A stretch of DNA of 15,870 nt from an uncultured Clostridia bacterium (GTDB lineage: Bacteria; Bacillota; Clostridia; Christensenellales; Aristaeellaceae). Below, one piece after another: positions 1 to 7,272 of the stretch. The notes under the pieces were generated by a model. That model ran no database searches, was not told the origin of the DNA, and saw nothing but the letters and a program-made list of their open reading frames with translations. Position 1 is the first letter of the stretch; every line of letters begins with the position of its first letter. The translations under genes and the position numbers were made by a program. The stretch lies in assembly GCA_937906775.1 (NCBI GenBank), contig CALCUD010000055.1:1-15870 (forward strand), given 5' to 3'.

Positions 1-1
1 A

Positions 2-316
2 TCCATTAATGACTGCGAGGCAATCAGCCGCGCACTGGATCCGATTCTGGATGAAGAAGACCCTATCCCAGACAGCTATGTTTTTGAAGTCGGTTCACCC
101 GGAGCCGAAAGAGAGCTGAAGCGCCCCTCGGATTTTGACAGATTCATGGGTCACGAGGTGGAAGTGAGAACCTATGCTCCCGTGAACGGGAAGAAGTCGT
201 TCATCGGAACGCTTGCCGGCTATGATGACGGAACCGTATCCGTCACTGAGGGGAGCGAAACAATATCTATCAGCGGCAGTGACGTTGCACTCGTAAAGCT
301 GCACGTATCGTTTTAA
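2..316 (+). CDS. rimP: Ribosome maturation factor RimP, 3' part only
   Basis: RimP helps assemble the 30S ribosomal subunit in the cytoplasm. Only the last 104 codons are present; the gene enters from the left edge in the frame starting at base 2 and ends in TAA. The visible part carries the family core: NDCEAISRALDPILDEED, then YVFEVGSPGAERELKRPSDF (the family norm is LEVSSPGxxRPL), then the C-terminal small beta domain starting near GHEVEV. The nusA start lies 20 nt downstream, the standard rimP-nusA order, so the two are very probably cotranscribed. Arginine codons are AGA and CGC only (three AGA), matching the first half of nusA and unlike the genes further right. The identification rests on motifs and synteny together and is secure. 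Confidence 0.93.
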   Translation, partial: SINDCEAISRALDPILDEEDPIPDSYVFEVGSPGAERELKRPSDFDRFMGHEVEVRTYAPVNGKKSFIGTLAGYDDGTVSVTEGSETISISGSDVALVKLHVSF

Positions 317-336
317 TTCTTGAATGGAGAAGACAA

Positions 337-1515
337 ATGAACTCAGATTTTTTTGAAGCAATTGAAGAACTCGAAAAGGAAAAGGGCATTCCCCGCGAGT
401 ACATGTATGATAAGATCCGCCAGGCAATGCTCGCTGCATTCCGCAGAGATCATCCCGAATGCGAAGACAACGTTGAAATCGTCCTTGACGAGGACAAAAA
501 GCAGATCGGAATGCACGTGAACAAGCTGGCCGTTGAGGAAGTTGAAGACGCATCCCATGAAATCCAGCTCGAAGCCGCAAAGAAGATTGCCAAGAGGGCA
601 AAGCTCGGCGATACGGTTCCTGTCCCTGTAGATACGAAGAAGTTCGGCCGCATTGCCGCTCAGGCTGCAAAGCAGGTCATCATTCAGGGCATTCGCGAAG
701 CGGAGAGAGGAATGGTCTTCGACGCGTTCACGTCCAAGGAGCACGCTATCCTGACGGGCGTTGTTTCCCGCATTGAGCCGAGAACCGGCAGCGTCTCCAT
801 TCGCATTTCTTCAAACAGCGAGTTTACTGAAGCCATGCTTGCTCCCAATGAGAGAATCAAGTCCGAAGTCCTCACTGAGGGCGACAGAATTAAAGTCTAC
901 GTCGTAGAAGTCAAGAATGCTTCCCGCGGGCCGCAGGTTCTTATCAGCAGAACGCATCCCGGCCTCGTGAAGAGACTCTTTGAGCTTGAAGTTCCCGAAA
1001 TCTCCGACGGAACCGTCGAGATCATGTCGATCGCCAGAGAAGCCGGCAGCCGCACGAAGATCGCCGTCTTCAGCCAGGACGTGATGATCGACCCGGTCGG
1101 CGCCTGCGTCGGACAGCGGGGCGGTCGCGTCGAACGCGTGGTCCAGGAGCTCCGCGGCGAGAAGATCGACATCATCAAGTGGTCCAGCAACCCCGCCGAA
1201 TTTGTGGCGAACGCGCTGAATCCGGCGCATGTTCTGAGCGTTTATCAGGCGAAGGAGGAGAAAGCCTTCCGCGTGATCGTGCCGGATAACCAGCTGAGCC
1301 TGGCCATCGGCAAGGAAGGCCAGAACGCCCGTCTTGCCGCGAAGCTGACCGGATGGAAGATCGATATCAAGAGCCAGAGCCAGCTCGCGGAGATCGACGA
1401 TATGGCGACCGACGAGGCCGAAGGGCTGGAATACGTCCAGGTCGAAACGCCGGTGTACGACAGCTTCACCATGGATTTCGACTCCTCGGTCCTGGGCGAC
1501 GACGACACCATGTAA
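337..1515 (+). CDS. nusA: Transcription termination/antitermination factor NusA
   Basis: NusA binds RNA polymerase and nascent RNA and controls pausing, termination and antitermination. The 392-aa product shows the short Gram-positive layout: an RNAP-binding N-domain (about 1-125), an S1 domain (about 130-200, GVVSRIEPRTGSVSIRI), then two KH domains, including DPVGACVGQRGGRV and the second-KH IGKEGQNARLAAKLTGW. The acidic repeats of proteobacterial NusA are absent. GGAGA at 326-330 sits 6 nt before the ATG and supports this start. Codon and base use change inside the gene. Up to about base 1038 arginine is AGA or CGC and leucine mostly CTC/CTT. After that AGA vanishes and leucine is mostly CTG. 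The protein reads through this point without any visible defect, so the change is a composition seam and not a frameshift. Confidence 0.97.
   Translation: MNSDFFEAIEELEKEKGIPREYMYDKIRQAMLAAFRRDHPECEDNVEIVLDEDKKQIGMHVNKLAVEEVEDASHEIQLEAAKKIAKRAKLGDTVPVPVDTKKFGRIAAQAAKQVIIQGIREAERGMVFDAFTSKEHAILTGVVSRIEPRTGSVSIRISSNSEFTEAMLAPNERIKSEVLTEGDRIKVYVVEVKNASRGPQVLISRTHPGLVKRLFELEVPEISDGTVEIMSIAREAGSRTKIAVFSQDVMIDPVGACVGQRGGRVERVVQELRGEKIDIIKWSSNPAEFVANALNPAHVLSVYQAKEEKAFRVIVPDNQLSLAIGKEGQNARLAAKLTGWKIDIKSQSQLAEIDDMATDEAEGLEYVQVETPVYDSFTMDFDSSVLGDDDTM
1030..1130. other. Composition seam inside nusA
   Basis: Counting codons by eye, the part of nusA before this interval has 8 AGA among about 17 arginine codons and 11 CTC/CTT against 2 CTG for leucine. 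The part after it has no AGA and 7 CTG against 3 CTC/CTT. A sampled line at 361-420 is 27/60 GC; one at 1141-1200 is 37/60. The switch falls in one of NusA's most conserved stretches (IAREAGSRTKIA to DPVGACVG). This fits either a recombination crossover or an assembly join between related genomes. Confidence 0.6.
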
Positions 1516-1536
1516 TTTTTCCGGGAGGCATCGCGG

Positions 1537-1827
1537 ATGAAAACAAGGAAAACGCCGCAGCGCATGTGCGTCGGCTGCCGCGAAATGAAAGATAAGCGGG
1601 ACCTGATCCGCGTGGTCCGGAGTCCGGAAGGGGAGCTTTCCATCGATCCCGTCGGCAAGAAGCCGGGCCGCGGCGCCTATGTGTGCCGGGAGGCGGCCTG
1701 CCTGAAGCGCGCGATCAAACAGCGCCAGCTCGAGCGGCAGCTGGAGGTCACCATGACCGAAGAAGTCGCCGCAATCCTCGCGCGGGAGCTTGAGACGCTG
1801 ACGGAGAAGGGCGCGGAAAACGCATGA
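1537..1827 (+). CDS. ylxR: YlxR/RnpM family RNA-binding protein
   Basis: This 96-aa protein belongs to the YlxR family, whose Bacillus subtilis member has been reported as an RNase P modulator (RnpM) and nucleic-acid-binding regulator. The family signature is clear: RMCVGCREMKDKRDLIRVV near the N-terminus, then GKKPGRGAYVC and a second cysteine in CREAAC. The CxxC spacing near the start is typical. GGGAGG at 1523-1528 lies 8 nt before the ATG, and the gene follows nusA by 21 nt, its usual position in Bacillota. Its stop overlaps the ylxQ start by 4 nt (ATGA), implying translational coupling. The precise role in this organism is inferred from the family. Confidence 0.93.
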   Translation: MKTRKTPQRMCVGCREMKDKRDLIRVVRSPEGELSIDPVGKKPGRGAYVCREAACLKRAIKQRQLERQLEVTMTEEVAAILARELETLTEKGAENA

Positions 1828-2117
1828 ACGAAGCAAAACTCAGAGGCCTGATGGGGCTGTGCGTCCGGGCCGGACAGGCCGTCTTCGGGGAGGACGGATG
1901 CACGAAATCGCTCCGGGGCGGGCAGTGCGGCGCGCTGCTGCTGGACGGGGAGGCTTCCGAAGCCACCCGGGAGAAATATCAGGCGCTTTGCGAACGGAAC
2001 GCGGTTCCTTTCATCCGGCTTCCGGAAGGAATGCTGGAGACGGCGACCGGCCGGCCGGGTGTGGCGATGGCGGTCCGGAAGGGGAATCTTGCGGAGCAGA
2101 TCCTTGGCTGTCTGTAA
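1824..2117 (+). CDS. ylxQ: YlxQ, L7Ae/L30e-fold ribosomal-type RNA-binding protein
   Basis: A 97-aa protein of the L7Ae/L30e/S12e/Gadd45 fold, always found between ylxR and infB in Bacillota. Supporting features are the GLCVRAGQAVFG segment with the following basic SLRGGQCGALLLDGEAS strand, and the C-terminal GRPGVAMAVRKGNLAEQIL, which matches the family's closing 'G...giAvkd..la..il' pattern. The family is thought to bind kink-turn-like RNA, but a physiological role is not settled. The ATG overlaps the ylxR stop codon by 4 nt, so its translation probably depends on ylxR. The sequence is a little more diverged and cysteine-rich than usual, but synteny makes the call firm. Confidence 0.88.
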   Translation: MNEAKLRGLMGLCVRAGQAVFGEDGCTKSLRGGQCGALLLDGEASEATREKYQALCERNAVPFIRLPEGMLETATGRPGVAMAVRKGNLAEQILGCL

Positions 2118-2179
2118 CAGGACAGCTGTGAAATACACAAAATCTGAAGGCCGGATAACGGCGGAGGGACAAACGTCGA

Positions 2180-4960
2180 ATGGCGAACTCAAATTTGAAG
2201 GAAACCACCAAAGTACTTGTGGAGCAGGCGTCAGCGCTGCTCGAAAGGACGGTCGCGGCCCGTAAACGCGCGGATTCCCTGATGGAGAACCTGCGCCGGA
2301 TGGACGCGGAGATGAACCGCGTGAAAGAGGAGGAGGCTGCCCGCCGGAAGCTGGAGGAACAGCTGAAAGCACAGTCTACCCACCAGATCGCTTTCACGAT
2401 GCCGGACGATGATGTGGAGGTTGTTCCGCCCGCGGAGGAGAAGGCCGAGTCCGCGTCTGTTTCCGCCGCGAATGAAAAGCCCGCCGCGGAGAAGCCTGCG
2501 GAAGAAAAGAAACCCGCGGAGGAAAAGCCTGCTGCGGAGAAGACCGCGGAGGAAAATCCCACCGCGGAGAAACCCGCGGAGGAAAAACCCGCTACGGAGA
2601 AGAAGCCTGCCGCGGAAACAAAGCCTGCGGCGGAGAAAAAGCCTGCCGAGGAGAAAAAGCCGGCGAATGATAAGCCCGCGAAACCCGTGATCGGCCAGAT
2701 CATCAGCCGTCCCGGCGATCAGTCGCAACATCCGGCCCAGAATGCCGCGCGTCCCGCGCGTCCGGCAAACGGACAGCCCGGTCAGTTCGGCCGTCCCGCG
2801 AACGGACAGCCCGGTCAGTTCGGCCGTCCCGCGAACGGACAGCCCGGACAGTACGGCCGCCCCGCGAACGGACAGCCCGGACAGTACGGCCGTCCCGCGA
2901 ACGGACCTCAGGGCGGAGCGCGCCCCCAGGGCGGCAGCTTCGGCAACCGTCCCCAGGGCGGAGCCGCTTCCCGCACCCGCGCGCCGGAACTGGCGCCGCC
3001 GGTGGAGAAGGAACGCGTTTCCAACTACGATCCGAACAAGAAAAATTATATCCGCCAGCACGATCCGGAGCATGTGGCCCGGAACCGCAAGCAGGCGAGC
3101 AAGAACAGCAATTACAGCGGATATGACGACGAGGTGATCCGCGGAGGCAAGCGCTCCCGCGCCAAGAAGCCCAGCGCGCAGCAGATGATGGCGCCCATCA
3201 AGATCGAGAGCGCCGTCATGGCGGGCGACTCCATCACCGTCCGGGACCTGACGGAAAAGATCGGCAAGCCTGCCGGCGAGATTATCAAGAAGCTGTTCAT
3301 GCTCGGTAACATGGCCACGATCAACAGCGAGATCGATTTCGATACCGCGCAGCTGGTCTGTTCCGACTTTGATATCACGCTGGAGAAGAAACCCGAACAG
3401 TCCGCCGAGGACGCGCTGGTCGCCGAGGACTTCGACGATACCGAGGAGAACCTCCAGCCCCGTCCCCCGGTCGTTACGATCATGGGCCATGTCGACCACG
3501 GCAAGACCAGCCTGCTGGACCACATCCGCAAGAGCCATGTGACCGCGGGCGAAGCCGGCGGCATCACCCAGCATATCGGCGCCTACACCGTTCAGGTGGA
3601 GGACGGCCGTCAGATCACCTTCCTTGATACCCCCGGCCATGAGGCCTTTACAGCGATGCGCGCCCGCGGCACGCAGGCGACGGATATCGCCGTTCTGGTC
3701 GTCGCGGCGGACGACTCCGTCATGCCGCAGACCGTGGAATCCATCAACCACGCCAAAGCGGCCGAGGTACCGATCATTGTCGCCATCACCAAGATGGACA
3801 AGCCGGAAGCCAATCCCGAGCGCGTGAAGCAGGACCTGACCCAGTACGGTCTCGTATGCGAGGACTGGGGCGGAGAGACGATTTGCGTTCCCGTATCCTC
3901 CCATACCGGCATGGGCCTGGACGACCTGCTTGAAATGATCCTGCTGCAGGCGGATATGCTGCAGCTCCGCGCGAATCCGAACCGCCTCGGACGCGGCGTC
4001 ATCATCGAGGCGAAGCTGGACAAGGCCCGCGGTCCGCTGGCCACCGTCCTGCTGCAGAACGGTACGCTCCATGTGGGCGACTCCATTATCGCCGGCATGG
4101 CCTCCGGCCGCGTCCGCGCCCTGATCAACGACAGGGGCGAGCGCGTGACCGAAGCCGGTCCCGCGATGCCTGTCGAGATCATGGGCTTTGACGATGTTCC
4201 CTTCGCGGGCGACGAGATGATCGCCGTCGGCGACGAGCATCTGAGCCGCCAGGTGGCCGACGAGCGCCGTGAGAAGCTGAAGGCGAGCCGCGAAGCAAGC
4301 ATGGCCAAGATGACTATGGAAAACCTGTTCTCCACCATCGAAGCCGGAAAGGTCACCACGCTGAACCTGATCATCAAGGCGGACGTCCAGGGTTCTGTCG
4401 AGGCTGTGAAGCAGGCGATGGAAAAACTGAGCAGCGACGAGGTCAAGATCCGCGTCCTGCACAGCGCCGCCGGCGCCATCACCAAGGACGACGTCAATCT
4501 GGCCGCCGCATTCAACGCGATCATTATCGGCTTCAACATCCGTCCGGACGCCTCCGCGCGGGAGACCGCCGAGAAGGCCAAGGTCGATGTGAGACTGTAT
4601 ACCGTTATCTACAAGGCCATCGAGGATATGGAACTGGCGATGAAGGGCCTGCTGGCGCCGGAGTACCGCGAGGTGCTCATGGGCCATGCCGAGGTCCGCA
4701 ATGTGTTCAAGATCACGGGCGCCGGGATCATCGCCGGCTGCTATGTGACAGACGGCAAGATGCAGCGGAACGCCGGCGTGCGGCTGCTGCGTGACAATGT
4801 GGTCGTGTTCGAGGGCAAGCTGAGCAGCCTGCGCCATTTGAAGGACGACGTGAAGGAAATGGCGGCCGGCTATGAGTGCGGTATGAGCCTGGAAGGCCAT
4901 AACGACATCAAGGAAGGCGACATTGTCGAGTGCTATGTGATGGAGGAAATTCCGCGCTGA
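2180..4960 (+). CDS. infB: Translation initiation factor IF-2
   Basis: IF2 is the GTPase that places fMet-tRNA on the 30S subunit and promotes 50S joining. The 926-aa protein has a coiled N-terminus (about 5-65), a Glu/Lys/Pro/Ala-rich repeat region (about 99-168), an 11-residue Gly/Gln repeat (194-241), the IF2_N domain (about 345-400), and then the G domain. G1 is GHVDHGKT (436-443), G2 includes GGITQHIGAY (460-469), and G3 is DTPGHEAF (483-490). The G4 position reads TKMD (537-540) where NKxD is usual. Beta-barrel domain II, domain III and the fMet-tRNA-binding C-terminal domain follow to residue 926. GGAGGG at 2163-2168 is 11 nt before the ATG. A 62-nt gap separates it from ylxQ with no clear signal, so it is probably read through from the same operon. 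Confidence 0.97.
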   Translation: MANSNLKETTKVLVEQASALLERTVAARKRADSLMENLRRMDAEMNRVKEEEAARRKLEEQLKAQSTHQIAFTMPDDDVEVVPPAEEKAESASVSAANEKPAAEKPAEEKKPAEEKPAAEKTAEENPTAEKPAEEKPATEKKPAAETKPAAEKKPAEEKKPANDKPAKPVIGQIISRPGDQSQHPAQNAARPARPANGQPGQFGRPANGQPGQFGRPANGQPGQYGRPANGQPGQYGRPANGPQGGARPQGGSFGNRPQGGAASRTRAPELAPPVEKERVSNYDPNKKNYIRQHDPEHVARNRKQASKNSNYSGYDDEVIRGGKRSRAKKPSAQQMMAPIKIESAVMAGDSITVRDLTEKIGKPAGEIIKKLFMLGNMATINSEIDFDTAQLVCSDFDITLEKKPEQSAEDALVAEDFDDTEENLQPRPPVVTIMGHVDHGKTSLLDHIRKSHVTAGEAGGITQHIGAYTVQVEDGRQITFLDTPGHEAFTAMRARGTQATDIAVLVVAADDSVMPQTVESINHAKAAEVPIIVAITKMDKPEANPERVKQDLTQYGLVCEDWGGETICVPVSSHTGMGLDDLLEMILLQADMLQLRANPNRLGRGVIIEAKLDKARGPLATVLLQNGTLHVGDSIIAGMASGRVRALINDRGERVTEAGPAMPVEIMGFDDVPFAGDEMIAVGDEHLSRQVADERREKLKASREASMAKMTMENLFSTIEAGKVTTLNLIIKADVQGSVEAVKQAMEKLSSDEVKIRVLHSAAGAITKDDVNLAAAFNAIIIGFNIRPDASARETAEKAKVDVRLYTVIYKAIEDMELAMKGLLAPEYREVLMGHAEVRNVFKITGAGIIAGCYVTDGKMQRNAGVRLLRDNVVVFEGKLSSLRHLKDDVKEMAAGYECGMSLEGHNDIKEGDIVECYVMEEIPR
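2474..2683 (+). repeat. Degenerate EKPA/EEKP coding repeat in infB
   Basis: About 70 codons encode an imperfect alternation of EKPAAEKPAEEKKPAEEKPA-like units in the linker between the N-terminal helix and the IF2_N domain. At DNA level the units are GCGGAGGAAAA/GCCTGC variants with much synonymous drift. Such charged low-complexity linkers are common in IF2 and are expected to be disordered. It is a coding repeat and not a mobile or CRISPR repeat. Confidence 0.85.
2759..2905 (+). repeat. 33-bp tandem repeat in infB, four copies plus a partial fifth
   Basis: Units start at 2759, 2792, 2825 and 2858, each 33 bp and in frame, encoding RPANGQPGQFG twice then RPANGQPGQYG twice. A fifth unit at 2891 diverges after RPANG. 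DNA identity between copies is high (a few third-position changes), so the array is young or homogenised and a good candidate for copy-number variation between strains. It encodes a flexible Gly/Pro/Gln segment just upstream of the folded part of IF2. Confidence 0.93.
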
Positions 4961-4961
4961 G

Positions 4962-5339
4962 ATGAGTAACAGTTTTCAGAGAATCGACCGGATCTCCGAG
5001 GAGGTCCGGCGGGAGGTCGACGCGATCATCCGGGAGGAACTGAGCGATCCCCGGGTCGCCGGTACCTATTCCGTCACCCGCGCCGAAGTGACGGGCGACC
5101 TGCGCTACGCGAAGATCTACGTGAGCGTCCTGGAGGACGACAAACGGGACGGCCTGATGGAGGCCCTGAAGAGCGCGAAAGGCTATATCCGCCGCGCACT
5201 CGGAAAGAGAATGATCATCCGGTACAGCCCGGAGCTGATCTTTGTCCGCGACAGTAATATTGAATACGGCGTGCATATCGCGAAGGTCCTGGCCGACGCA
5301 AAGGCGCATGAATCGGAGGCTGCCGATGAGGAATCCTGA
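4962..5339 (+). CDS. rbfA: Ribosome-binding factor A
   Basis: RbfA is a small KH-like protein that binds the 30S subunit and assists 16S rRNA 5'-end maturation. The 125-aa product has the N-terminal RIDRISEEVRREVDAII helix, the DPRV motif (SDPRVAGTYSVTRAEV), the KIYVSVLED strand and the C-terminal SPELIFVRDSNIEYG motif, all in family order. The start lies 1 nt after the infB stop codon; GGAGG at 4942-4946, inside the end of infB, is 15 nt upstream, somewhat distant, so reinitiation after infB may contribute. The last 14 nt overlap the next gene. Length and motifs are normal. Confidence 0.95.
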   Translation: MSNSFQRIDRISEEVRREVDAIIREELSDPRVAGTYSVTRAEVTGDLRYAKIYVSVLEDDKRDGLMEALKSAKGYIRRALGKRMIIRYSPELIFVRDSNIEYGVHIAKVLADAKAHESEAADEES

Positions 5340-6297
5340 AGCGGTCGCACGGGTGATTCGGGAAGCGGGATCCGTGGCGGTCTGCTGCCATATCAATCCG
5401 GACGGGGACACAGTCGGCAGCGCGCTGGCCATGCGGCTGGCGCTTCTGAAGATGGGAAAGAAAGCCGCTGTCTTCTGCGACGGCAAGGTACCGGACAATC
5501 TGATGTTCCTGCCTGGGGCAGATGAGATCCGGAAGCCGGAGGAAAACGGGGACCGGACATACGATCTGCTGCTCGCGGTGGATATCAGCGACGAGCGGCG
5601 GATGGGAAAATGCGACTCCCTGTTCGCGCAGTGCGCGCGCACGGCGCAGATCGACCATCATCCGACCAACCCGGAATTCGCCGGGATCAACAGCGTCGAC
5701 GGCGGCGCCGCGGCGACCTGTCTCCTGATCCTGGAGCAGATCAAAGCGCTCGGCGTCCTGCCGGACCGCGAAACGGCGATGTGCCTGTATGCCGGGATCA
5801 GTACCGATACGGGCAATTTCTCCTTCTCCTGCACATCCGCGGAGGTTTTCAGCGCGATGACGGAACTGATGTCCTGCAATCTGCCGCTGGCGGAGATGAG
5901 CCGGACCCTGTTCCGCGAAAAGCCGAAGGCGCAGCTGAAGCTGCTGGGGAAGACGATTGAAAGCCTGCGGTTTCTTGCCGGCGGAAGGCTTGCCGTGATG
6001 AAGCTCCGGCAGAGCGATTTTGAGGAATGCGGGGCTTTGGAAGAGCATTCCGACACGATGGTCAATTACGGGCTGGACACGCCCGGGACCTGTATGGCCA
6101 TGCTGGCGAGGGAAACCTCGCAGCCCGGCCTGATCAAATTCAGTCTCCGGGCCGTGGAACCTTGGTCGGTCGACGATATCGCCGTCGGCTTCGGCGGCGG
6201 CGGACACGCGCAGGCCGCGGGGATCACGCTGAAGGGCGATCTGGATACGGAAGCCGCCCGTGTGGCCGAAGCGATGGAAAAGAAACTGAACGGATAA
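5326..6297 (+). CDS. nrnA: DHH/DHHA1 phosphoesterase, NrnA-type nanoRNase / pAp phosphatase
   Basis: NrnA-type enzymes degrade very short RNAs and in many Bacillota also dephosphorylate pAp. The 323-aa protein shows the catalytic motifs in order: HINPDGDTVGS (22-32), D86 in the AVDISDE strand, the DHH triad (110-112, IDHHPTN), and D161 in ISTDTGNF. The DHHA1 substrate-binding motif GGGGHAQAAG is at 290-299. The start at 5326 is chosen because GGAGG at 5315-5319 is 6 nt upstream and the protein then begins just before the first motif. An in-frame ATG at 5242 would bury the N-terminus inside rbfA. It overlaps rbfA by 14 nt and precedes truB, the usual Bacillota placement. pAp versus nanoRNA preference cannot be read from sequence. 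Confidence 0.93.
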   Translation: MRNPEAVARVIREAGSVAVCCHINPDGDTVGSALAMRLALLKMGKKAAVFCDGKVPDNLMFLPGADEIRKPEENGDRTYDLLLAVDISDERRMGKCDSLFAQCARTAQIDHHPTNPEFAGINSVDGGAAATCLLILEQIKALGVLPDRETAMCLYAGISTDTGNFSFSCTSAEVFSAMTELMSCNLPLAEMSRTLFREKPKAQLKLLGKTIESLRFLAGGRLAVMKLRQSDFEECGALEEHSDTMVNYGLDTPGTCMAMLARETSQPGLIKFSLRAVEPWSVDDIAVGFGGGGHAQAAGITLKGDLDTEAARVAEAMEKKLNG

Positions 6298-6306
6298 GCA
6301 AAGATC

Positions 6307-7248
6307 ATGAACGGATTTATCAATATCATGAAACCCTCCGGAATGACGAGCGCCGCCGTTGTGGCGGTGCTTCGCCGTCTGACGGGGGAAAAACGGGTCG
6401 GTCACGCGGGGACGCTGGATCCGGAAGCCGCGGGTGTTCTTCCGGTCATGATCGGGAAAGCCGCGCGGCTTTTCGACTATCTGGTGGACAAGGAAAAGGA
6501 ATATGTCGCGGTCGTCGCCTTCGGACAGAGTACCGACACGCAGGACGCGACCGGAACCGTCCTGGAGACCGGAGAGGATTATCCCTCCAGCGTTCTGGTG
6601 GCGGATAAACTGCGGCTGCTTACCGGCGATATCACGCAGCGCCCGAGCATGTACAGCGCGATCAAGGTCGGCGGAAAGCCGCTTTACGCCCGCGCGAGGA
6701 AAGGGGAGACCGTGGAGGTCCCGGAACGGACGGTCCATGTTGAGAGTATTGAACTGCTCGGCGAGGAACCGGAACACGGATGGAAGATCCGCGTCCGCTG
6801 CGGAAAGGGGACCTATATCCGATCGATCTGCGACGATCTCGGAAAGCTTTGCGGCTGCCCGGCGCATATGCGGAGCCTGATCAGGACCCGGAGCGGCGTG
6901 TTCACGCAGGAAACGGCGATCACACTGGACGGGGCCCGGGAACTGGCCTTGGCGGGAAAACTCGCGGAGGCTGTCCTCCCGGTGGACTGCCCGATCGGGC
7001 ACATGCTTCGCACGGATGCGCCCTCCCGGCTGGAGAAGCTGGTCGCGGCCGGCTCCGCACTGCCCGTGGAAAAGCTTAAGCGAGACATCCCGGAGGAGGG
7101 ACAGGTCACCAGGATCTATCTGAAGGATGAATTCTGGGGCATTGCCGAACGCCGCGGGGACCGGCTTGTCTGGCGTGCCCAGATCGCGCCTGAAAAATCG
7201 GAAGAGCGGGTGCATGATGACGTCGAAGGAGGTCCGGAGGGCGACTGA
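6307..7248 (+). CDS. truB: tRNA pseudouridine(55) synthase TruB
   Basis: TruB converts U55 in the T-loop of tRNAs to pseudouridine. The 313-aa product has the catalytic motif GHAGTLDPEAAGVLPV with the expected nucleophile D38. It also has the RPSMYSAIKVGGKPLYARAR motif, the CGKGTYIRSICDDLG motif that contacts the RNA, and a C-terminal extension in the region of the TruB_C/PUA-like domain. The ATG comes 9 nt after the nrnA stop codon and has no convincing Shine-Dalgarno, so reinitiation from nrnA is the likely route of translation. It precedes ribF, the standard truB-ribF pair. The acidic tail (about 300-313) is not conserved in the family as far as I know. Confidence 0.96.
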   Translation: MNGFINIMKPSGMTSAAVVAVLRRLTGEKRVGHAGTLDPEAAGVLPVMIGKAARLFDYLVDKEKEYVAVVAFGQSTDTQDATGTVLETGEDYPSSVLVADKLRLLTGDITQRPSMYSAIKVGGKPLYARARKGETVEVPERTVHVESIELLGEEPEHGWKIRVRCGKGTYIRSICDDLGKLCGCPAHMRSLIRTRSGVFTQETAITLDGARELALAGKLAEAVLPVDCPIGHMLRTDAPSRLEKLVAAGSALPVEKLKRDIPEEGQVTRIYLKDEFWGIAERRGDRLVWRAQIAPEKSEERVHDDVEGGPEGD

Positions 7249-7272
7249 AATGTCTTCCGGGAAGAAAAAATC

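Noticed and set aside
2118..2179. Regulatory element between ylxQ and infB
   Set aside because: Apart from the ribosome binding site at 2163-2168 I see no promoter boxes, stable hairpin or riboswitch core in these 62 bases.
2759..2905. CRISPR array
   Set aside because: The 33-bp units are directly adjacent without spacers, in frame within infB, and encode a Gly/Gln linker.
2231..4900. Very long minus-strand open frame (889 codons) opposite infB
   Set aside because: It is an exact shadow of IF2, produced by GC-rich third positions; its translation is repeat-laden with no recognisable domain and no ribosome binding site logic.
5242..5325. Upstream ATG giving nrnA a 28-residue N-terminal extension
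   Set aside because: It would overlap rbfA by 98 nt; the ATG at 5326 has GGAGG 6 nt upstream and places the first DHH motif at the usual distance.
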